Source of the DNA: Lingula anatina
Taxonomy: Eukaryota; Brachiopoda; Lingulata; Lingulida; Lingulidae
DNA length: 26,483 bases
NCBI RefSeq assembly: GCF_001039355.2
Contig: NW_019775578.1
Coordinates: 14,726 to 41,208, forward strand
Direction: 5' to 3'
Shown here: in pieces, positions 1 to 8,924 of the stretch
Numbering within the stretch: the stretch's first letter is position 1
Layout: every line of letters starts with the position of its first letter
Program-made: the position numbers and the translations under genes
The notes under the pieces: model-generated
Databases searched by the model: none
What the model was told of the DNA's origin: nothing
Seen by the model: only the letters and a program-made list of their open reading frames with translations

Positions 1-798
1 AAAAAAAAATAATACAAGCCATCAACTAAATAAGCTGTTAATCAAAGAGTAAAATCCGGTCACGTGATTTTCCCGTGTTGCAGTCTTTGAGAAGTTTCAG
101 TTCAGGGCGTTTGAAGTTTTGCCTCGACAAAATGCTCAAAAATGTCAGTTAAGTACTAGTTGGAATTTTTTGAAATTTATAATGAATAAAGTTTATGAAA
201 TTTGCAATATTATCTAGAAAAATCATGAAAATTAAACCATATGTGAAGTATAGTTTATTTGATGTGCAATATTTATTGTACATGATCTGCACGGAAGCCA
301 TCCCAGCCATGTGCTTGTGCGGTTGCCACTTTGGGTTTGATTCCGGTCATTAGATTAACATAAAGCCCTAATTGCCCTAATTGGTCACAAGAAATTGAGC
401 TGCAGCTACAGCTGAGTGATCACCGCTGGTCAGTAGTGACAGGTTTTTAGCTGAAGAGTGTGGGCACATTTGGTGAATTTTTGCAGTTAAAAAACTTCAA
501 TATCTTTGTTGCTTGTAGGAATATTTAAAAAAATTCCAAATGATTTCATCCGGTTTTTTGCATTACCTTTCAGATGATATAAGTATTATAATTTTCTGAT
601 CAGTTTGGAAAATTTTCTGATATACCTAACAATGTCATCTAAGGCTAACTGACCAGTGGTAGTTGTCATATTGCCCCGAGTAATTACAGTTTGCTGTGCT
701 TTGCAATTAAACTTTGTTGTACTGTACATCAGTACAAGTGTGTAGCACAGTCAGAACAAACACCATCACTTAGTCACCAGCACCAATATTTTCCGCCT

Positions 799-918
799 TC
801 ATTTTAAGTCCCTGGTAATCAACATTGATGGCTGCAGTGCATTCTGCAATTTGTAAAGTTCACATTTCACAAACAGCGTCCTGTACCTACCAGAAACATC
901 GAGTACTTTGTCTGCCAT
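799..918 (-). CDS. Possible short ORF or first exon of a divergent gene
   Basis: A minus-strand ATG at 918-916 sits in a strong initiation context (ACA before, G after) and opens a 39-codon frame beginning MADKVLDVS. Directly after codon 9 there is a good splice donor (G|GTAGGT, intron from about 890 downward), so this could be the first coding exon of a gene whose remaining exons lie to the left of the window. I found no convincing second exon on the minus strand between 1 and 790. The position, with the start facing away from the CDCA7 promoter region, would suit a bidirectional promoter. It matches no protein I recognise and could be chance. Confidence 0.25.
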   Translation of the reverse strand: MADKVLDVSGRYRTLFVKCELYKLQNALQPSMLITRDLK

Positions 919-1029
919 TGTTCGCTTAGATATCTCACGCACCGCTAAACTGGTTTGCCGCAATAATCTACGTAACATACGTGAAATTATGTCAGGTTTG
1001 TGCTACGCCGCACACATGTTATCACAGAA

Positions 1030-1146
1030 CGGAAACGGAAGTCATCCACCGGATGTTGACAGTGTGATGCATCACGGGAAGATTTAAAGGCCGCGAAAAG
1101 AAGCTAGAAGTCTGTTGCTATCCGGAGTATTTTGTCAGATTTCTTG
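1030..1146 (+). promoter_or_regulatory. Likely CDCA7 core promoter and non-coding first exon
   Basis: This stretch is richer in GC and CpG than its surroundings. It holds two adjacent ETS-type cores (CGGAA at 1030-1034 and 1036-1040), a CGGGAA at 1075-1080 and a TATA-like TTTAAAGG near 1084. It ends in a consensus donor, TTCTTG|GTGAGT, at 1146/1147. I infer a transcription start around 1060-1090 and a 5' non-coding exon ending at 1146. The matching acceptor before the start codon is not clear; candidates end near 1299, 1431 and 1440. Alternatively the real start is further downstream, by the E2F sites. Confidence 0.4.
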
Positions 1147-1469
1147 GTGAGTTTTACTTGCGATTTTTGTAGTGCGAAATTATATGTGTCATATGGGTTA
1201 TTTGTGGTATTTAGGTGCATTTGGGCAAGATTTTAAAATGTAATATTTGAGAAATATTTGATTTGCTGACTGTCGCTATCTTTTGTCGTGGAATGCAGTC
1301 GACGTGATCTCTTGGCTTGCTGAGTAGTAAGGTTTTGTGGCTTTGAGTTGCTGAGCTTGATCTGACGATACCTCTAAAATAAAAGCAACCATTTTCAAAA
1401 TCAAACCTACAAATAGTCAATCATAATACAGGTTTTCCCAGAAATAATATTGACCATTAGTTTTTACTC

Positions 1470-1510
1470 TGGCGGGAAAATTATCACATGGGCCGACAAT
1501 GGCGGGAAAA
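1470..1510 (+). promoter_or_regulatory. Twin E2F-type sites upstream of CDCA7
   Basis: Two identical copies of TGGCGGGAAAA (1470-1480 and 1500-1510) lie 30 bp apart, about 290 bp upstream of the CDCA7 start codon. Each matches the E2F/DP consensus TTTSSCGC on the complementary strand. Vertebrate CDCA7 (JPO1) is a known E2F1-induced, S-phase gene, so conservation of this control is plausible. Function is inferred from the motif alone. Confidence 0.55.
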
Positions 1511-1791
1511 ATAGGACGACCTCTTCTCGCTCATCACTGGTGACACCTAATTTGAATTGTCACTTACTTTTTGATAGCCGTGGAAAATGTTTTTAACCTA
1601 TCTCCTCCTAAATCTTCTAAAAATTTATTCATGTCATCTTGTATTTTAGAAATATTTTATGAAAATTAAATTTTATTTATTTAAGAATGAATTTGTTTAA
1701 AAAAAGAAAACTTACCAAAAGATAAATGGTGATCTCTACTGTTTATTTTAAATATTTATCTGATTAATTTTCAAAGTGAGAGTTGTTTACA

Positions 1792-4700
1792 ATGGCACCC
1801 AAGGAGAAAAGTGAATATGAAAAGCGCCGACTGAAAAACATTGAAGACAACAAGGCAGTGGTGAGTCTGCTATTTAAAGCATTTTGATTAAAGCATTTTG
1901 ATTCAATTTTTTTAATTTGTCACAGAGATGGTGGACCTAAGAAAAATGTTGAAAATTTTGTTTGTGTATTTGCCTTCTGTTTTTTTTCCTTTCTTTTTTT
2001 AACAAAGATATCAAAGCAGATCTAGGTGACTATAGCTTACAGTTTATATTGTTTTTCAATTAATTTTCTGTAATTCGATCCTTTATTAAAATTGACTGAA
2101 AATGTCCACCGTCAACAAGATTTCATCAGACTAGGTGCCTTTTGACTCATTTTAAAACATCTGACATTGTTGTATAGCAGAGTGAATATTTTGAAACTGA
2201 ATAAAAATGGAATAATGATTTTCTTTATTTTTTTCTTTATTTATTATTTATATATTTATTATTATTTATTTATTTATTTATTAATTTATTTATTTATTTT
2301 TTTTTTTTGGATAAAACATGTTTGATAAGATGGATATTGCACCATCTGATTTCTTCGTTGGAATCTGCTCCACAGTAATATAATATGATGTAATGTAATG
2401 TAATGTTATGTAATATAATGTAATGTAATGTAATGTAATGTAATGTAATGTAATTTCTTTCAGCTGGCTAAGATGATGGCAGACCTGAAGGAAATGATGC
2501 CAGTTTCGCTCCAGTCTCCTCCTAAAGTGAGTTGGTCACCTGATAGGTCATATTTTATAAAGAGCTCAGAAATATTCTCCTCACTGCTTCTTAGGACAGT
2601 TTTCTGCAGTTCATTTGACAAATATGAATTTGGGTTTTATTTTCACAGATGATTAAGATGTAACATGAATTTGTTATGACTATTATTATTATTTCTTTTT
2701 TCAAATAAGATGATAAAATTTGTCTAGCTGCTGTTAACTCAAATATTTTCACTTGAAAATATTTTCAGTATTCTTGGTATAATATAATATTTAAATATTA
2801 TATTATACCAAGAATAATATAATATTTAAATATTTAAATTATAATATTTAATTATATTGTATTATAATTCAAATATTTAATATTATAAAAATACAGATGG
2901 CAGACAGCAAACTACTTTTCTTAAGCACAGAATTGAAGTTACTTCCAGAATTAGTAAGACCAAAAAACCTATAGAAACATGCCAACTTTTATCTTACTAT
3001 TATTATATTTATTTTATATTACTATTATAATATTTATATTTGTCTGCAGAGATCTCATGTAAGTAAAGACCGTCGTCCATCAGGAGGTCAGGTGATGCGA
3101 CGCAACCCGTCAAGACGTGCCAGGTACACTCCAATGGACTACAGTCCTCCGCGCACGCGCCATCGCAGGAGTTCTGTCAGCTCTAGTTGTCACAGCGGAA
3201 GCAGCAATGCTTCTACACCAGTTCAAAGTCCTGGGGTGAGTTGACAGCTGTCCTCATAGATAGGAACTGTTGATTTAAATATGACACTAATGAGCAAACT
3301 AACAATAAATGGCTGTGATTCAGATTTCACTAAATTAAAGTGGACTTTTTTTTTTAAAGATTGAATCTGTCATGGTGCCTTGCCACAAAATTTATACTAC
3401 TTGCACTTTCACACTGTAATAAATATTTTTAAAAACATGTATGGAAACGGATGGTTTCTACAAGTAGATTACTTCAGAAAGCACCGTGAAATGAATTTAA
3501 TCTTTTGAATAATTCTGTCCTTTAACGTTCATACACTAGCTTTAGAATAGTGCTGTCTTTGACTTGAAATACAAAGTAAATCACTTAATTCTCCATGATC
3601 TTTGTGTACTACTAGAAACTAGTGGTGAAGTTTGGCGCTTTCTTCAACAAGAAGCGGAAGACTGAAGACAGCGATGATGATGACAGTTACTCAGTGGAAT
3701 CATGGGAAGAAGAAGAAGAAGAAGAGGTAGGAGGAGAGGAGTTGGGTTTATATACAATACACCTCGTGTGTGGAGGCAATAATCACACCTTCAGATATGT
3801 TCAGTGGTAATCTTCTGAATAGAAAAGAAAATCATTTAAAATTAACCAGTGTATTGTGGCCAGCAGCAATCTGACAGGGATAACAACTGTTTGTTTTGAT
3901 TAAAAAAAAGGATTTTCCTGTGGTAAACTATAATTCCTCCATACTTACCAGTGGGTAATGTATTCGTGCCAACATTCAAAGAAAGTCTATGTATTTTTGT
4001 TAAAAGTTAGGTAAAGAGATTATAACAAAAGGTATAGCCATCTATGAAGGTGCTTATGGTCTGATGGCAAGCACAGGTTCAATAATAATTGGGATAATCC
4101 CTGTTTTGGTGGTAAAATGGAATAAATTATATTTCTCTGTGTTGTAAAACTTGTATACAATGTACTAATTGTGAAATATGAAGCTTACATGAACAGTTGA
4201 TATCCCATTAATTTGGTTATATTTTCAGGAAGAATACACTCGTCTTACTCCGTCCAAGAGAAAGCCACGTGCGCCATCTGGTGTGAGGTACATCAAACCA
4301 GCGGACGAAGTCACTGAGGAAGACCTAGAACTTGTGGCAACGCACGTTTCTGAGAAAAGATACGACAGTGCTGAGGTGAGTGCATCTGGAAGTGAAGGGA
4401 AGGATTGTTTTCAAAATGTTGTCCTTGTGACACATTGTAAGGATTTTGTTTTAAAAAGGCCCTGGTTTTATTCAAGTCAGACATGCATGGAAATGTTTTT
4501 AACAGTTAAAGAGAAATTGTGCTAGTTGAGACTGGTGATGTGACAGCACATTTACCTGCTGTGTGGTGTCATATGTGAGGAGAGATTGTGTTAGTTGAGA
4601 CTGGTGATCACAATTACATACTCATTGCAAGGAGAAGGTACTGGAGAAATAACATATATGAGTTGTTCAGGAAATTACTGTTGTTGTGGAGGATTACCAT

Positions 4701-5870
4701 GTAGAAAACATTAGGTAGTTGTTGTATTTTATCTAAAATGTTCATATTTCTGGTGTGGTTAATTTATGGTGAACCTTTTCTTTCTCCATCCATCTTATAA
4801 CATTTTATAACTGTCTTCTCAAGTAAAGCACTTCATGTCAACAGTAGAGGTAGAGGACATGTGCCATGGAACTACTGTGTTATTACTTCTATTATATTAT
4901 ATTATATTATATTATATTATATTATATTATATTATAATGCTTTTCATCTCAGGGGACCTCATGTCATCAATGCAGGCAGAAGACCAGCGACATGAAGACC
5001 TCATGTAGAAGTAAAGAGTGTTTTGGGGTGCGGGGACAGGTATGAAGGATAAACATGTAGATTTTTTTTTTTTTCAAAGAAGGAGACTTATAAATATGAA
5101 CCAATCTACACAAAATCCCTTAAGAACAGACTGGCTACTTCTCTCGTAGATCATCCGGAGAGCATCAGTAGAGCATCCTACAGTATATTACATCCATATG
5201 TAAAGTGCTTTGTGTTTAATTTCAGTTCTGTGGCCCATGTCTAAGGAATAGGTACGGAGAGGATGCCAAGGAAGCTCTTAAAAATCCTGTAAGTAACTGA
5301 ATGTGTCTGGCTCTGAAATTTTCAAAGCTTTTTATACAGTTTTCAGTAAAAAGTTTGTTTGTTTGGAGGGTCAGTTATCTCTTACTTCTTTAGTAACCAT
5401 CACAAAATTGTTTCCAAGTCCAGGCTCCATGTCTGAGCCAAAAAGTTTTGAATTAGTTCCTGAAGATTTCATATTTCCTGGTTCAACTTAATCAGTATTC
5501 TCTGCCCTGTTTTCACCCCCAGGCTTGGAGCTGCCCTCCCTGTCGTGGAATATGCAACTGCAGTTTTTGCCGCAAGAAAAATGGCCGTGGTGCAACTGGT
5601 ATTCTCATCCACATTGCCCGAGAGCATGGTTTCCCTGATGTGAACTCCTATCTTAACAGGTAGGTGTTGCTTGGGCTCTTGTGTCAATATGACATATTTG
5701 CCAAATCCATGATGTAAATTATTAAATGATAGACTATTTCTGTTTTATTTGGGAAGCTGTAACTTCGTTAAATAAAGTATTAAACTATTACTCTATTTTT
5801 TCATTTTTGTCAAGCTCTAATTAAAAATTTTAAATCAAACGTTATCTTTTGCAGTTTCAAGAAAAACTGA
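1792..5870 (+). CDS. CDCA7: CDCA7 orthologue, zf-4CXXC_R1 zinc-finger protein (complete, 9 exons)
   Basis: Coding exons are 1792-1860, 2464-2526, 3050-3235, 3616-3726, 4229-4375, 4953-5039, 5226-5288, 5523-5659 and 5855-5870. All introns are GT-AG; the first seven exons are whole codons and only exon 8 ends in mid-codon. The product is 292 aa. Order: a charged N-terminal helix (about 7-40); a basic Arg/Ser-rich stretch (45-106); an acidic Asp/Glu run (125-145); the conserved lead-in VTEEDLEL; then the zf-4CXXC_R1 domain (about 193-270) with 11 cysteines in CHQC, CRSKEC, CGPC, CPPC and CNCSFC motifs. The residues equivalent to human R274, G294 and R304 (ICF syndrome) are present as R200, G220 and R230. 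In vertebrates CDCA7 recruits and activates the HELLS remodeller at hemimethylated CpG for maintenance DNA methylation in the nucleus. Human has GRCATG after the zinc finger; here it is GRGATG (C to G). The C-terminal tail is short, ending FKKN. The start codon context is TTTACAATGG. Confidence 0.95.
2221..2309 (+). repeat. AT-rich low-complexity (TTTA)n tract
   Basis: Repeated TTTATTTATT and a poly-T run within CDCA7 intron 1. Simple sequence; no coding signal. Confidence 0.85.
2377..2453 (+). repeat. (TAATG)n pentanucleotide microsatellite
   Basis: About 13 imperfect TAATG units, with TATAATG and TTATG variants, fill the end of CDCA7 intron 1. They run directly into the acceptor TTTCTTTCAG of exon 2. 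The array therefore occupies the place where the branch point should lie. Confidence 0.9.
2769..2816. repeat. 48-bp perfect palindrome
   Basis: Reading outward from the centre (2792/2793) both strands match without a mismatch for 24 bp on each side. The outer ends are TATTCTTGG and CCAAGAATA, and the centre is ATTTAAAT. It lies in CDCA7 intron 2 inside AT-rich DNA that continues to about 2895. It would form a spacerless hairpin or cruciform. Confidence 0.95.
4511..4608 (+). repeat. Short direct repeat pair in CDCA7 intron 5
   Basis: Two 29-bp copies (4511-4539 and 4580-4608) share the core GTTGAGACTGGTGAT and differ at two or three bases, 69 bp apart. They look like a small local duplication. 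Confidence 0.7.
4891..4936 (+). repeat. (ATTAT)n microsatellite
   Basis: Nine near-perfect ATTAT units just upstream of the acceptor of CDCA7 exon 6 (4953). Simple repeat. Confidence 0.95.
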
Positions 5871-6601
5871 AGAAAGAGAGAGCAATATTGACCAGCAGTG
5901 GACAGCTATATTCTAGTGGGCAGTGTTGACCAGTTGTGGACATTAAATGGAGACACAGCAGAAAGCCACAGACGGAAGAGGAAATTTTTCACCATGGATA
6001 TCAACCTTTCATAAATGACTAATACAGTCCTTAAAAACTTAACAAAAACAGGATAAAGATTTCAGGGCAGGGATAGGTGTATGTGTACTGTCAGACTGTT
6101 ATGTCTGTGTTGGTGAGTGTGTGTGTGTATGTGTAGTGTCAGACTTATGTCTGTGTTGGTGTGTGTGTGTGTGTGTGTGTGTGTGTTGGTGTGTGTATGT
6201 GTGTGAGTGTGTGTGTGTGCATGAAATGGGTTTTAGCAAGAAAAAATGTGTTAACCAGCTTTACACTGCCATGTAGAGAGGTGCCGTGTGTGTGTGCGTG
6301 TGTGTGTGAGAGAGTGTGTGTATAATTGTGTGTATATGTATATGTGTGTGTGTTCAGGCAAATGCGTGTGTGCCTTTGCAAAAGAATAGAATATTTGCTG
6401 GGGGAAAAGAAATGCCATAAATCAAAAATTTCAGTGAATTTATATAATGCTGTCAATCAAAATGTATATGCAATAGATGTGTCTATAGTTTGTACATGAC
6501 CATGAGAAGTTAGTTATTCTTAGTTTACGTAGTAATGTTTTGGTGAATAGTATGAAGACATTAAGTATAAATATTTTGATAATTTCTCCTGACAAAATAA
6601 A
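5871..6601 (+). other. CDCA7 3' UTR with GT repeats and poly(A) signal
   Basis: After the TGA at 5868-5870 the sequence is non-coding. It contains a duplicated block (about 6079-6114 and 6128-6161, sharing TGTCTGTGTTGGTG) and (GT)n tracts at about 6155-6215 and 6286-6356. The AATAAA at 6596-6601 is the first good poly(A) signal. A longer 3' UTR could use the overlapping AATAAA pair at 7637-7646. The minus-strand open frame rich in His-Thr here is only the GT repeat read backwards. Confidence 0.65.
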
Positions 6602-6653
6602 GTTTAGTAAACAAAGTAAAGTGATTTCTGCCTGCACTGTGCAGGGGCTGTAT

Positions 6654-6669
6654 GGGGGGGGGGGGGGGG
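6654..6669 (+). repeat. Poly-G run (16 G)
   Basis: Uninterrupted homopolymer of G just past the CDCA7 poly(A) signal. Its length may be unreliable in the assembly. Confidence 0.9.
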
Positions 6670-6811
6670 CATCTATTGCTGCTTGCCAGGAACTAGCGGT
6701 ATTCTTATTCTAGCCAGTGTAACAATGAAACAGTTGGTAAAGTAATTATCGTAGCATTTTGTGGTAAGACTTTTGTTCTGATGAATAGTGAAGGCTGTAA
6801 ATTTCCTTTCA

Positions 6812-6990
6812 CATAACATTCTGTACTGATGGACATCTATCATTGTGTAAGTGTTAATACACACGCTAGTCCTGTGATAGCAGTGGTCTCTGTGAGCCGC
6901 CATAACATTCTGTACTAATGGACATCTATCATCTGTGTAAGTGTTAATACATACGCTAGTCCTGTGATAGCAGTGGCCTCTGTGAGCCGC
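6812..6990 (+). repeat. Tandem duplication of an ~89-bp block
   Basis: Copy 1 is 6812-6900 and copy 2 is 6901-6990. They differ by only a few substitutions and a small insertion. Both begin CATAACATTCTGTACT and end CTGTGAGCCGC, and a few bases of a third copy (CAT) follow. The 115-codon minus-strand frame across it merely reads the duplication twice and does not look like a gene. Confidence 0.95.
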
Positions 6991-7019
6991 CATATTCCTC
7001 GTGCTACAGCTGCTGAACA

Positions 7020-8063
7020 CGTGTTTCAGGACGTTAACATGGGCAGTTTACCACCTTATTGTGTTCTGGGAAATAGTGCCAATATGTAGCCATATGTAGT
7101 TACACGTGGAGGGGGTTTAGCTGAAAGTTGCTAGTACAATGTAGTCCATACTTAAGGTCCTTTCCCGCCAGGCGTCAGATTGCAGGGACGATCTTCTCTA
7201 AGTTTTCTCTAAGTCACTTTTTACGTTCAGATATATTATAAATCCAGTGTACAAACCAGCTAGGGAGATAAGTCGCCAAGACAGGCTTCAGTTACTACAT
7301 ATACAAAGCTGATGCATGAGAAAACTTTGTGCTTGAGAGGCTTTTGGTTAAGCACTTGAACTACCATTTTTAGAACTTCATGCATGTGTTTTCATCAGAC
7401 AGCCAGGAAGGTTAGATGTTTGTAAGGTTTCAATCCACAAAATTGAGCATTGTATAAAAACATTGTGATCTGAAAACTGGGCATTTCCTAAACTGTCCTC
7501 TGTCCACAGTGTTTGGCTGTCTACAGCTGGGACAAGTAATGTTCAAGGACGTTGTTTGTTTTACACTTTCTGAGTTTCATGTTAAAAACTTGACACATTA
7601 TTTGTTCTTTCCTTTTTACTTTGATATATAAAGTTGAATAAATAAATTTTTTATTACTCATTTGTTTCTGTATTTGAAATGACTGTATACGGGTGAGGCG
7701 TTCTGTGGGTTTATTATACGATACTTGCCTGCCTGGGTAACTTTACATTTTATGTTATCCCCCCCTACACACACACACACATTAACCGTAAACATTATCC
7801 AGGTGCATTTTTAACGTTGATCCCTGTGGTACCCGTCCAAAGTTACCCCCTCCTATTTTCATGCAATCCCCCCCGGGGCCCTCCTTGACGATGTTGGTCT
7901 GCGCTGTTGCAGCTGACGAAGTTGTTTTATACGTGACGTAATAAGGTTGCATGTGGTTGACAATCGCACATACGACACAATAATTTGGGATATTTCCTGT
8001 AAATTTTAAAGTTGGGAGACCAGTTTCGCGAATAAAGAACAGACGGGTAACAGTTAGAATTAG
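7020..8063. other. Convergent intergenic region
   Basis: No gene is visible. There are C-rich and short CA stretches at 7760-7785 and C-rich stretches at 7845-7880, plus a CRE-like TGACGTAA near 7936. Overlapping AATAAA signals on the plus strand at 7637-7646 could end a long CDCA7 transcript. A minus-strand AATAAA (8069-8064) could end a long transcript of the gene on the other strand. Confidence 0.5.
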
Positions 8064-8918
8064 TTTATTGCACTTTAAAACTTAAATACATTCGAAACAA
8101 CGCTTCAGGTGTTGTAAATTTATATATTGCGTACAAAAGTTTATATTTCACGTTAATGGTTATTAGTAAAGATCTTGGCTGTATTAAATAGGCGCAGTTC
8201 ACAATGTAATCAACAATCTTTATAATTAATGCACTCTAAACATAACGATTAGGTGAGCAACTGTTATGTAAAGTCACAATAAATTAAAACACTCAATGAA
8301 AAATATTTTTAAAACATTTGAGGGACCTTTAAAATTTGCAATTGCTTCTTTGTTAATTCTAGGCGGCTCCACACCGTCTTGACGCGCTTTATTCATGTAA
8401 TATAACTTCATAATAAATTGAAATCCTTGTAACAATTGCCGCTTTCCAAGACCTCATCTATGAATGCCTTTACTCGCCGTAACTTGGACGGAAATTGATG
8501 GAGCAGAATTGAATGTTAACATTAAGTATCGAGTATTACTGAGACGGTTACAAGCACGCGCCGCGGCTATAATGCTATATTTTAACTTTTTTCGAAAAAA
8601 GCAAAAATGGTATTTCATATGGTGTTGCCTTTAGCTACTGGTATACTTCGGTAGTGACTCGATCTTTTCAGTTGTCAAAAATTACCAAACTTTACATAAT
8701 TTTGTATTCACAAAAATCATATTTCTGTTTAGCATCTGTGGAGCTTTTACTACATAAAACAGCACTATTGAGTGCCCTGCTTTTTAATTTTGTTGCTACC
8801 ACTCAACAGGAACGTTCTAATTTTCAGAAATTATGACTTAAAAATCACAGCATCTATAAAATGCACAATTTCCGCCACTGAAAAGATCCAGTAATTGCCG
8901 TACGTGATGATGCAGTCT

Positions 8919-8924
8919 TTTATT
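8919..8924 (-). terminator. AATAAA overlapping the stop codon of the death-domain gene
   Basis: On the minus strand the sequence reads ATC TGA ATAAAAG, so the last base of the stop codon is the first A of AATAAA. Further minus-strand AATAAA signals lie at 8393-8388 and 8069-8064. Those would give more ordinary 3' UTRs of about 0.55 or 0.87 kb. Confidence 0.4.

Noticed and set aside
281-360. GGTTTGATTCCGG resembling a tRNA/SINE B box
   Set aside because: No matching A box at the right distance and the T-arm stem does not pair well; too weak to call a SINE.
1211-1420. 69-codon minus-strand frame in the CDCA7 upstream region
   Set aside because: No recognisable domain; lies between inferred promoter elements.
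6145-6456. 103-codon His/Thr-rich frame on the minus strand
   Set aside because: It is the GT microsatellite of the CDCA7 3' UTR read on the other strand.
6673-7020. 115-codon minus-strand frame with an internal repeat
   Set aside because: The internal repeat is explained by the 89-bp tandem duplication; no domain or splice context.
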